Source of the DNA: Streptomyces griseomycini
GTDB taxonomy: Bacteria > Actinomycetota > Actinomycetes > Streptomycetales > Streptomycetaceae
NCBI RefSeq assembly: GCF_014203535.1
Contig: NZ_JACHJI010000006.1
Coordinates: 496,001-560,000 of the forward strand
DNA: 64,000 bases
Direction: 5' to 3'
This document shows positions 23,847-33,000 of the stretch, one piece after another. Below the pieces are notes generated by a model. The model saw only the letters and a list, made by a program, of their open reading frames with translations. It was not told the origin of the DNA and did no database searches. Made by a program: the position numbers and the translations under genes. Within the stretch, counting starts at the first letter, position 1, and each line of letters starts with the position of its first letter.

Positions 23847-23877
23847 CGGTGCACGGGACCACCCGGACCGGTACGCG

Positions 23878-24807
23878 ATGACGGGCCGCCCCGGACGGAA
23901 CCGGCACACGGCGGGGACCCGGTGGCCGGCCGGTTCCGTCCCCGCTCCGGCACACGGCGGGCGAACCGGACGCCGCGATCCGGTTCCCGGCACGGGCGGC
24001 GCCGCCGGCGCCCCTCCGGCCTCCTCCCCGGCGACCCCCGCGGTCGCGGCGCCCGGCGCGGACACCCTCGGTTCCGGTCCCCCGGCCGGCGGTCCGGCAA
24101 CCGGCGGTCCGGCGGCCGCTCCGGTCGCGGCCCGCGGCGCACCCGACCGGCTCACCGTCGACGTGCTGCTGCGGCTGCGTCCGCGGCTGGCCGCCGCCGG
24201 GCTCGGTCTGGGGGTCGCCGTCGTCTCGGAGCCGCACCTGACGCCCGCGGGGCCCGCCGAGGCGTCCGCCGCCGCGTCGATGCCGCACCGGCGCCGGCAG
24301 GAGTTCCTGGCCGGGCGGCACGCCGCCCGCCGGGCACTGCGCGCGGTGGGGCTGGACTGCGGCGAGATCCCCCGCTCGGGACGGCTGCCGGTGTTCGCGC
24401 CCGGGCGGCCGGCGTCGATCTCGCACAGCTCCGGGATCGCCGTCGCCGTGGCCCGCGCGCCGGGCCGGGACACCCCGCTCGGCTGCGACCTGGAGCTGCG
24501 GCCCCTTCCCCGCGGCGCGGCGCGCCTGGTGCTGCGCGACGACGAGGAGGGCCTGCTGTACGACACGTGCGGCTGGTCCGTGACGGCGCTGTTCTCGGCC
24601 AAGGAGGCCGCGTGGAAGGCCCTGCGCGGGCCGGACGGCTCGGGCGCGCCCGGCCCGCCGGGAAACCTGCGGGACCTGCGGGCGCGTCCGTCCGGGGAGG
24701 GCCTGCGGATCGAGCGGCGCGCTCGTCCCGCGCACGCGGTGCGGGTGCGGGTGGTGCCCGTCGGCCGGGGCGTGTTCAGTTACGTCGTGGGCCGGTCGGC
24801 CGTCTGA
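23878..24807 (+). CDS. antQ: AntQ: EntD-type 4'-phosphopantetheinyl transferase
   Basis: A 309-residue protein whose last 200 residues are an EntD/NpgA-type PPTase: RRQEFLAGRHAARRAL (about 140-155), SISHSSG (about 180-186), the Mg-binding GCDLE (about 202-206) and FSAKEAAWKAL (about 240-250). It would convert the carrier domains of AntG, AntC and AntD to holo form. The first 85 residues are Pro/Gly/Ala/Arg low complexity and may be untranslated if a later start is used, because the ATG at 23878 lacks a strong ribosome binding site. It is the third gene of the antGFQ run. Confidence 0.87.
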   Translation: MTGRPGRNRHTAGTRWPAGSVPAPAHGGRTGRRDPVPGTGGAAGAPPASSPATPAVAAPGADTLGSGPPAGGPATGGPAAAPVAARGAPDRLTVDVLLRLRPRLAAAGLGLGVAVVSEPHLTPAGPAEASAAASMPHRRRQEFLAGRHAARRALRAVGLDCGEIPRSGRLPVFAPGRPASISHSSGIAVAVARAPGRDTPLGCDLELRPLPRGAARLVLRDDEEGLLYDTCGWSVTALFSAKEAAWKALRGPDGSGAPGPPGNLRDLRARPSGEGLRIERRARPAHAVRVRVVPVGRGVFSYVVGRSAV

Positions 24808-24845
24808 CCCGCACGCCGGCGGGCCACCGCGGGCACGGCCCGGCG

Positions 24846-24882
24846 TGAGGGGGCGGGAACCCGCCGGACCCCCGCCCTCTCA
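24846..24882. terminator. Hairpin between convergent antQ and antE
   Basis: Twelve-base arms with one mismatch (TGAGGGGGCGGG at 24846-24857, CCCGCCCTCTCA at 24871-24882). It lies between the ends of antQ (plus) and antE (minus) and probably stops both transcripts. Confidence 0.5.
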
Positions 24883-24896
24883 CCGGCCCGCGTCCC

Positions 24897-26126
24897 TCAC
24901 GCCCGCGCGTTGACCAGCACCGCCATGTTGCCCGCCGGGTGGCGGTTGTCGTGGATGAGCTGGTGGGCCAGGCCGATCTCGTCGAAGGAGAAGGTCCGCG
25001 ACAGGCACGGATCGACGAACCCCTGGTCGATCAGCCGGGTCACCTCCCGCGCCTCGCGGGCGGAGGCGACGTGCGAGCCCTGCAGGCGCTTCTGCCGCAT
25101 CCACAGGAAGCGCAGGTCCACGTCGCCGTTGTACCCCGTGGTGCCGCCGCAGATGACGACCATGCCGCCGTTGTCGCACAGGTACATCGAGGTCGGGATG
25201 GTGTCCGCGCCCGAGTGCTCCAGGACGACGCGCGGGTTGCGGCGCTCGCCGAGCACCTCCCAGAAGCGCCGCCCGAAGGCGCGGGCGCCGGTCAGCCAGC
25301 GGCGCATCGCCTCGTCGTCGGACGTGTCCGGCATGCGTCCCCAGTGGTCGAACTCCCGCCGGTCGATCCAGCCCTCGGCGCCGAGCTTGAGGCAGAACTC
25401 GCCGCGTTCCTCGCTGGAGACGACCGCCACCGGGATGCCGCCGACGTGCCGGACGAGCTGGATGGCGATGCAGCCCAGTCCGCCGGCGCCGCCCCAGATC
25501 AGCACCGGGTCGCCGGGGCGCACCGTGTGCGGCTCCCAGCCGAAGAGCTGCCGGTAGGCGGTGGCGGCGGTCGCCATGTAGCAGGACGCCTCGGCCCAGG
25601 ACAGCCGGGCCGGCTTCGGGTGGAGCATGTAGTCGTCGACGACGGCGAACTGCGCGAAGGAACCGTAGTTCTCCTCGTACCCCCACACCCGCTGGGTGGT
25701 GGAGAAGGCGGGGTCGGCGCCGAGGCGGATGTCCTCGGCGGCCTCGTCCCAGCGGCTGGCGAGGACGACGACCTCGTCGCCGAGCTTCACCCCGCGCACG
25801 TCCTCGCCGACCGCCCACACGATCCCGGACAGGTCGGAGCCGCCGATGTGGAAGTCCTCGGTGGCGCCCGCCTTCCGGCGGGCGGCGATCACGTCGAGCG
25901 GCGAACCCAGCGCCGCCCACACGTTGTTGTAGTTGACGCCGGCCGCCATCACCTTCACGAGGACCTGCCCGCGGCCGACCGGCGGCACGTCGACGACCTC
26001 GGTGCGGAAGGCGTCGACGGGCTGCCCGTAGCGCTCGCGGCGGATGAGCGAGGCGTACATCTTCTTGGGGACGGTGCCGATCTCGGGCGCGTCGCCGAGT
26101 TCGTAGAGGTCCTGGGTAACGGTCAC
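24897..26126 (-). CDS. antE: AntE: crotonyl-CoA carboxylase/reductase
   Basis: A 409-residue medium-chain reductase of the crotonyl-CoA carboxylase/reductase group (AAGVNYNNVWAALGSP at about 62-77, HIGGSDLSGIVWAVGEDV, NADPH site WGGAGGLGCIAIQL, and C-terminal QGSHVASAREAREV). It reductively carboxylates alkenoyl-CoA esters to alkylmalonyl-CoA, the variable extender used by AntD that sets the C7 alkyl side chain of antimycins. It is the last gene of the antCDE operon, 73 bases after antD. Confidence 0.93.
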   Translation of the reverse strand: MTVTQDLYELGDAPEIGTVPKKMYASLIRRERYGQPVDAFRTEVVDVPPVGRGQVLVKVMAAGVNYNNVWAALGSPLDVIAARRKAGATEDFHIGGSDLSGIVWAVGEDVRGVKLGDEVVVLASRWDEAAEDIRLGADPAFSTTQRVWGYEENYGSFAQFAVVDDYMLHPKPARLSWAEASCYMATAATAYRQLFGWEPHTVRPGDPVLIWGGAGGLGCIAIQLVRHVGGIPVAVVSSEERGEFCLKLGAEGWIDRREFDHWGRMPDTSDDEAMRRWLTGARAFGRRFWEVLGERRNPRVVLEHSGADTIPTSMYLCDNGGMVVICGGTTGYNGDVDLRFLWMRQKRLQGSHVASAREAREVTRLIDQGFVDPCLSRTFSFDEIGLAHQLIHDNRHPAGNMAVLVNARA

Positions 26127-26199
26127 GTGGGGTCTCCTGAACGGTCGGGTCGTACTCGGTGGGCCGGGGACGCGGAACGGGGGCGGGCGCCGCGGCGGG

Positions 26200-29100
26200 T
26201 CATCCGCCGAGCGCGCGCAGCGCCTTGGCGACCGCCGTGCCGATGCGGGCGATCGGCTCGGGCTCGGTCATCTCGTAGTGGCCGCAGGGGACTCGGTGGT
26301 CCTGCAGGGTGCCGTCCACGTGGGGCCGCCAGGCGTCGGCCTTGCCGGCCAGCACCGCCGGGTCGGCCGGGAAGTCCGTGGCCGGCTCCTCGTCCGCGCT
26401 GAAGAACAGCACGTCGCCGCGGAAGAGGCCCGGGGCGAACTGCGGTGCGATGCGCAGGTTGTTGCGCATCACGGCCGCGATGGCGGCCGCCTCCCCACGG
26501 GTCACCGGTGACGCGGCCGGGTCGTCGGCGACACGGGCGCCGATGCGGTCGAGTACCGCGTCCACGTCCGGTGCCCCGGCCTCGGGCGGCAGCCCGGCGA
26601 CCCGTGACAGCAGGGCCGCCACCTGGCGTTCGGCCGCGTCGGGGTCGTGGGCGGTGCCGTGCGGCTGCGGGGCGTCGAGCATGGCGAGCAGTTCGATCCG
26701 CTCGCCGCGCTCCTGGAGCGCGCAGGCCATGGCGTGCGCCACGAATCCGCCGTACGACCAGCCCAGCAGCCGGTACGGGCCGTGCGGCTGCACCTCGCGC
26801 ACCAGGTCGAGGTACGCGGTGACCATGGCGCCGGCGTCCGGCGCGGGCGGCCGGGTGCCGTCCAGACCGGCGGCCTGGATGCCGTAGACGGGCTGGTCGC
26901 CGCCCAGGTGGGGCAGCAGCCCCGTGTAGCGCCAGGACACGCCCGCCCCGGGGTGGACGCAGAACAGGGGCGTGGCGGTGCCCTCGGCGCGCAGCGGCAG
27001 CAGCGGGCCCAGCGCGGCGGCGCCCGGTGTCCGTGCGGTCTCCTCCCCGGCCGCCTCGAGGACCCCGGCCACCGTGGGCGCGGCCAGCAGCTTCGCGGCC
27101 GGTACGTCGAGGACACCGGCCTGGCGCAGCCGGCCGGCCAGCAGCACGGCGCGCATCGAGTCGCCGCCGAGGTCGAAGAAGTTGTCGTGCACGCCGATGC
27201 CGCCGATGCCGAGGGTCTCCTCCCACAGCCGGGCCACCGCCTGTTCGCGGTCGGTGCGCGGCGGCACGAGCCGCGTGGTCAGCCGGGGCCGCGGGGCCAG
27301 GGCGGCGCCCCGGTCCGCCGCGGCCGGGGCGTCCGGCGCGGCGGGGTCCGTGCGGGCACCGGGTGCGTCGATCCAGTGGCGCTGCCGCTCGAAGGCGTAC
27401 CCGGGCAGCGGGACCCGCCGCGGTGTGCCCGGCACCGGCGGGAGGGCGGTGTCCACGCCCGCGCTCCACAGCCGGCCCAGGGCCTCGGCGAGGACGAAGC
27501 CGTCGGACGCCTCGGCCTTGGCGTGCCGCATGGTGGTCACCGTCACCGGCGCCTCGTCGGCGAGCCGGGCGGCGGCCAGCCTGGTGAGCGTGTCCCCCGG
27601 TCCGATCTCCACGAGGACGGGGCGCAGCCGCTCCCACAGGGCGGCGATGCCGTCGGCGAACCGCACGGTGTGGCGGGTGTGGTCGGTCCAGTGCCGTACG
27701 GAGGTGGCCTGTGCGTCGGTGACCCAGGTGCCGGTGACGTTGGTGACGTACGGGATGCGCGGCGGGCGCAGCGTCACCGTGCGCAGGTGGCGCTCGAAGG
27801 CCTCGAGGACCGGGTCCAGGACGTGGGAGTGCGCGGCGACGGGGATGCGCAGCCGGCGGAACGGGACGCCGCGGCGGGCGAGTTCGGCCTCCAGGCGCTC
27901 GACCGCGTCGAGGTGTCCGGCGACGGTGCAGGCGCCGGGACCGTTGACCGCGGCCAGCGACAGCTCCTCGTCGAGCAGCGGCGTCACGTCCTGCGCGGGG
28001 GCGGCCACGCCGACGGTGGCGCCGCCCGCGGAGGCGATCAGCCGGATGCGTTCGGTGACCAGGGGCAGCATGTCCTCCAGGTCGACGACGCCGGCCAGGC
28101 AGGCCGCCGTGTACTCGCCGAGCGAGTGGCCGATGAGCGCGTCCGGGCGCACGCCCGCCTCCATCAGCGTGCGGGCCAGGGCGTACTCGGTCACCACCAG
28201 TCCGAGGAACGCGGCCGTGTCGCCGGGCCGCTGCTGCTCGAAGAGGGCCGTGCGCAGGTCGGTGCCGAGCGCGGGGCGCAGGATGCGGGCGCACTCGTCG
28301 ACGGTGTCCCGGTAGACCGCGTGGTCCCGGTAGAGCCCGGCGCCCATGCCGGCGTACTGGGTGCCGCCGCCCGGCAGCAGGAACGCCACCCGGGCGGGTT
28401 CGTCCCCGGTCGGCGGTGTGGTGGGGGCGGCGGCGCGCAGGGCGTCCAGCGCCTCCTCGCGGGAGGCCGCGGTCACGGTGAGGCGGTGGCGCAGCGCGGG
28501 CCGGTCCGTGCGCAGGGAGTGCGCGACGTCGTCCAGGCGCAGTTCCGGCCGCCGCTCCAGGTGGCGGGCGAGGGCCTCGGCCTGGCCGCGCAGCGCGCCG
28601 GCCGTGCGCGCGGACAGCGGCAGCACCAGGCGCCGGTCCTCCTCCGCCGGGCGGGGTGCGGCGGGGGCGGCGGGCGGTGCCTCCTCCAGGACGACGTGGG
28701 CGTTGGTGCCCCCGATGCCGAAGGCGCTGACGGCGGCCCGGCGCGGGTGGTCGCCCTCGGGCCAGTCCTCCAGGGCGGTGGGCACCCGGAACGGGCCGGA
28801 GGCGAAGTCGATGAGCGGGTTGGGCCGGTCGAAGTGCAGGCTCGGCGGGATCTGCCGGTGCTCCAGGGCCAGGACGGCCTTGATGAGCCCCGCGATGCCG
28901 GCGGCCGCCCCCAGGTGGCCGATGTTGGTCTTCACCGAGCCGAGGGCGCAGAAGCCGGTCCGCTCCGTGCTCTGCCGGAACGCCTCGGTGAGCGCGGACA
29001 CCTCGATGGGGTCGCCGAGCTTGGTGGCGGTGCCGTGCGCCTCGATCAGTCCGATGGTGCCGGCGTCGACCTCCGCCTGGGCCTGCGCCGCGAGGACGAC

Positions 29101-30003
29101 CTCGGTCTGCCCGGCGGCGCTGGGCGCGCTGAAGCCGACCTTGCGGCGCCCGTCGTTGTTGACGGCGCTGCCGCGGATGACGGCGCGGACGCGGTCGCCG
29201 TCCGCGAGGGCGTCCTCCAGGCGCTTGAGCACCACGGCTCCCACGCCGTCCCCGGAGGAGGTGCCGGCGGCGTCCGCCGCGAAGGCCCGGCAGTGGCCGT
29301 CGGGCGAGAAGGGCCCGTCGGGCACGTGCCGGTAGCCGAGCATCGCCGAGGGGTTGAGGGAGACGGCGGCGGCGAGCGCGGTGTCGCACCGGTGGTCGAG
29401 CAGGTCCTGGCAGGCGGTGTGCACGGCGACGAGGGCGGTGGAGCAGGCGGTCTGCAGGGACACGCTGGGGCCGGTGAGGCCCAGTTCGTAGGAGACGCGG
29501 GTGGCGAGCGTGCCGAGGGAGTTGGCGGTGGCCGCGTGGACGAGTTCGACCGAGCCGGGCCGCCCGGCGTGGCGCGGGTACACGTGGGCGGGGTAGTAGC
29601 GGCTGTCGCCGCTGCCCGCGTACACGCCGAACGTCCCGGCCGTGCGGTCGCCGCCCAGGCAGCCGGCGTCCTCCAGGGCGTGGTAGGCGGTCTCCAGCAG
29701 CAGCCGCTGCTGCGGGTCCACGACGGCGGCCTCGGCGGGGCTGTACCCGAAGAAGTCCGCGTCGAAGCGGTCCGCCCCCTCCACGACCGAGGCCACGCGG
29801 ACCAGCGAGGGGTCGTCGAGGTCGCGCGGGTCCCCGCCCGCGGCGAGGAACTCCTCGTCGGTGATCGGCCGCACCGCCTCCCGGCCGGCCGCCAGGTTGT
29901 CCCAGAAGGCGTCCAGGTCGTCGGCGCCGGGGAAGCGGCCCGCCATGCCGATCACGGCGACGGCGGGTGCCTGCTCGTCCTGCGGCTCGGTGGTGTCACG
30001 CAT
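26200..30003 (-). CDS. antD: AntD: type I polyketide synthase module KS-AT-ACP-TE
   Basis: A 1267-residue PKS. KS (about 12-440) has TACSTALVAV (Cys about 188), EAHGTATKLGDP and KTNIGHLGAAAG. AT (about 540-830) has GHSLGEYTAA (Ser about 627) and VAAHSH where methylmalonyl or malonyl AT domains show YASH or HAFH. The carrier domain holds DLGGDSMRAVL (about 946). TE has GWSYGGFVAHAM (about 1082) and a late His (HYEMTEPEP, about 1242). No reductive domain is present. It extends the AntC-bound chain once with alkylmalonyl-CoA, then TE closes the nine-membered dilactone. It overlaps antC by 8 bases. Confidence 0.94.
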   Translation of the reverse strand: MRDTTEPQDEQAPAVAVIGMAGRFPGADDLDAFWDNLAAGREAVRPITDEEFLAAGGDPRDLDDPSLVRVASVVEGADRFDADFFGYSPAEAAVVDPQQRLLLETAYHALEDAGCLGGDRTAGTFGVYAGSGDSRYYPAHVYPRHAGRPGSVELVHAATANSLGTLATRVSYELGLTGPSVSLQTACSTALVAVHTACQDLLDHRCDTALAAAVSLNPSAMLGYRHVPDGPFSPDGHCRAFAADAAGTSSGDGVGAVVLKRLEDALADGDRVRAVIRGSAVNNDGRRKVGFSAPSAAGQTEVVLAAQAQAEVDAGTIGLIEAHGTATKLGDPIEVSALTEAFRQSTERTGFCALGSVKTNIGHLGAAAGIAGLIKAVLALEHRQIPPSLHFDRPNPLIDFASGPFRVPTALEDWPEGDHPRRAAVSAFGIGGTNAHVVLEEAPPAAPAAPRPAEEDRRLVLPLSARTAGALRGQAEALARHLERRPELRLDDVAHSLRTDRPALRHRLTVTAASREEALDALRAAAPTTPPTGDEPARVAFLLPGGGTQYAGMGAGLYRDHAVYRDTVDECARILRPALGTDLRTALFEQQRPGDTAAFLGLVVTEYALARTLMEAGVRPDALIGHSLGEYTAACLAGVVDLEDMLPLVTERIRLIASAGGATVGVAAPAQDVTPLLDEELSLAAVNGPGACTVAGHLDAVERLEAELARRGVPFRRLRIPVAAHSHVLDPVLEAFERHLRTVTLRPPRIPYVTNVTGTWVTDAQATSVRHWTDHTRHTVRFADGIAALWERLRPVLVEIGPGDTLTRLAAARLADEAPVTVTTMRHAKAEASDGFVLAEALGRLWSAGVDTALPPVPGTPRRVPLPGYAFERQRHWIDAPGARTDPAAPDAPAAADRGAALAPRPRLTTRLVPPRTDREQAVARLWEETLGIGGIGVHDNFFDLGGDSMRAVLLAGRLRQAGVLDVPAAKLLAAPTVAGVLEAAGEETARTPGAAALGPLLPLRAEGTATPLFCVHPGAGVSWRYTGLLPHLGGDQPVYGIQAAGLDGTRPPAPDAGAMVTAYLDLVREVQPHGPYRLLGWSYGGFVAHAMACALQERGERIELLAMLDAPQPHGTAHDPDAAERQVAALLSRVAGLPPEAGAPDVDAVLDRIGARVADDPAASPVTRGEAAAIAAVMRNNLRIAPQFAPGLFRGDVLFFSADEEPATDFPADPAVLAGKADAWRPHVDGTLQDHRVPCGHYEMTEPEPIARIGTAVAKALRALGG

Positions 30004-33000
30004 GGCCCCGGCCCCTTTCGTGCCGTGCGGTGCGGCGGGCCCGGGCCGCACGTTGCCGCTGTGCTCGTTCCTTGGCGCGGTCCAGGCCGCTCGGTGCGGA
30101 CCCGGCGGACCGCGGTGGCGCGGGATCGGCGGACCGCTGTCCGACGGGTGCGGCCGGTGCTGGTTCCGGACCGGTCGTGGCGCCGGGGCCGGTCCGGGCG
30201 GCCAGGTGGCGGGCGAGGTCCCGCACGGTGGGGTGGGCGAACAGGTCGACGACCGACAGGTCGGCACCGAAGGCGCTGTTGACGGCGCTCTTCGCGGTGA
30301 CGAGCAGCAGCGAGTTGCCGCCGAGGTCGAAGAAGTTCTCGTCCCGGCCCACCCGGTCGCGGCCCAGTACGCCGCACCACACCTCGGCGAGGCGGCTCTC
30401 CAGGCGCCGCGCCTCCTCGCCCGCGTCCGCCCGGTCGAGGGGCGCGCCGGTACCGGCCGAGCGCAGCACCCAGTCGTCGGGCAGGCCCGCCGCGCGGGCG
30501 GCGTCGGCCGCCGCGCGGTACAGGGCGCCCAGGTCGGTGCCGTCCTCCAGGCCGACGCGGGCGGCCGGCCGCCGCACCGGGCGGACGGGGGCCACGACGT
30601 GGCTGCGCACCCAGGGGGCGGTGCGGTCGGCGCCGATCAGCAGGTGCGGCTCGTCCAGGGTGCGGGCCAGGTCGAAGGAGCGCAGCGCGGAGGCCGCGTC
30701 GAGCGGCCGGTAGCCGCGGGCCTCGGTGAGCGCGGTGAGGCCGTAGCCGCGGCTCACGCCGTGCTCGCGCCACATGCTCCAGGCCAGGCTCTGCGCGGGC
30801 AGGCCGAGGCCGCGGCGGTGCAGCGCGAGGGCGTCCAGGTAGGCGTTGGCGGCGGCGTAGGCGGCGTTCATGGCGCCGCCGAACCAGCCGTTCACCGAGG
30901 AGAAGGTGATGAAGGAGCCGACCGGGTGGTCCTCGGTGAGCCGGTGCAGCGTCCACGCGCCGTCCGCCTTCGCCTCCAACGCCCGGCGCCAGGTGGTGGG
31001 GTCCAGGTCGCCGACGGGGCGTTCGACGAGGGTCCCGGCCAGGTGCAGCACCGCCGCCAGGGGCACTCCCCACGCCTCGGTGGCGGCGTCCACCGCGGCC
31101 CGCACCTGCGCCAGGTCGGTGACGTCGGCGCACGCGTAGCGGACCTCGCCCAGCTCGCGCAGCCGCCTCAGGACCTCGCGGCGGGCCGGCGCGGGTCCCC
31201 GCTCGTCCCGCTCGGGAAGCGGTGTGCGTCCCAGGATCAGCAGCCGGGTGCCGGGCGTGCGCAGCAGGTGGGCCGCGACCTCGCCGCCGACACCGCCCAG
31301 TCCTCCGCTGACGAGGGTGAACCCGTCGTGCGCGGGCGCCTGCGCGCGGGGCGGCGTGTCCGGCAGGGGCGCCAGGCGGCGCACGTGGCGGTGTCCGCCG
31401 CGGTGGGCCACCTCGGTGTCGGACGGCGGTGCCGCCGTCTCGGCGAGCAGGACGGGCAGCGGGTCCTCGTCGGTGTCCGCGGGCAGGTCGAGGTGCGTGC
31501 CGCGCAGCCAGCCGAACTCCTCGCGCAGTGACTTGAGCAGGGCGCCCGCCATGGCGTGCGCCGGGGAGGGCCGGTCGCCGGGGCGGACGGCCTGGGCGCC
31601 GGCCGTCACGTGCAGCAGGTCGACGGGGCGTGGCCGGCCGGGCCGGGCGGCGAGGGCCCGGACGAGGGCGAGCAGGCGTGCCGGGCCGGTGTCGTCGGCC
31701 GGTGCCGCCCCGGACGTCCCGGCGGTGCTCAGCCCGTCGAGGTGGAGGACGGCGTCGACCGGCCGCAGGTCGCGCTCCAGCTGTCCCAGCAGCGCGGTGT
31801 GGTCGGCCTCCTCGGCGGGCCGGATCCGGTAGCGGGCGGCGTCGAGCCGGGTGTACGCCGTGCCGTCGGTGACCACGGTGCACAGTCCGCCGCCGGAGCG
31901 CAGCGCGTCGGCGATCCGCCCGGCGAGCCGGTGGACGCGCGGGTCGGCGCCCGCCAGGACGAGGGTGTGCCGGCCGGGCGGGACCGTGGCGGACCGGTGC
32001 GCCCGGGCGCGCCGCCACACCGGTCGCAGGAACCAGTCGGGCACGGTGGCGGCGGTGCCCAGCAGCAGCTGGGCCCGGCGGACCTCCTCGTCGAAGGCGC
32101 CCGCCTCGAAGCTCTTGCGCAGCCTGGTGCGCTGGATCTTGCCGATCTCGGTCTTGGGGACGGCGTCCGCCTCCACCGGGATCAGGAAGGCGGGGCTGAC
32201 GCCGATCTCCCGGGTCACCTTGCCGGCGATCTCGCGCAGGGCGGCGGCCGTGTCCCCTCCGGAGGTCTCGCGGGCTTCGGGAGCGAGCCGGAAGAAGAGG
32301 GCCAGTTCGTCGGTGGGCGCCGACGGGTCGGAGCGCACCGCGACCGCGGCGGTGAAACTGCGGACCACGTGCGGCAGTTCCTCGACGCAGGCCTCGATCT
32401 CGTGGCTGTAGTGGTTGACGCCGTTGACGATGATGACGTCCTTGGCGCGGCCGGTGATGTACAGCTCGCCGTCGCGCAGGAACGCCAGGTCGCCGGTGTC
32501 GAACCAGCCGTCCCCGGTGAACGCCTCGGCGTTGGCCTCCGGGTTGTCGTGGTAGCCGCCGGTCACGGAGGTGCCGCGGACCTGGAGCCGTCCGGCGTCG
32601 CCCTCGGTGAGCACCGTGCCGGCGTCGTCGACGATCCGCATGGCGAACCCGGGGTAGGGCAGGCCGCAGCTGACGAACGCCCCCTCCCCGTCGCCGGGTT
32701 CGGCCGGCAGCACGGCGTCGGTGACCACCGAGCAGGTCTCGGACATGCCCCAGCCGGGGTGCATCACGTCCTGCGGCAGGCCGAAGGGCGCGAGCGCGTG
32801 CAGGAACCGGCGGGCCGCCGCGGCCACGACGACCTCTCCGGCGTTCATCACCAGCCGCATCGGCGACAGGTCCCAGGTGCGGTCCGCGAAGCGGTGGGCC
32901 TGTTCGGCGAGCAGCCCGAAGGCGAAGTTGGGCGCCCAGGTGACGGTGACCCGGTGCCGGTCGGCGAGATCCATCCAGCGCAGCGGGTCCTGGAGGATCC

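Noticed and set aside
26647..30282. A 1211-codon plus-strand frame opposite antD
   Set aside because: Mirror of the PKS coding sequence, composition artefact with no recognisable motif.
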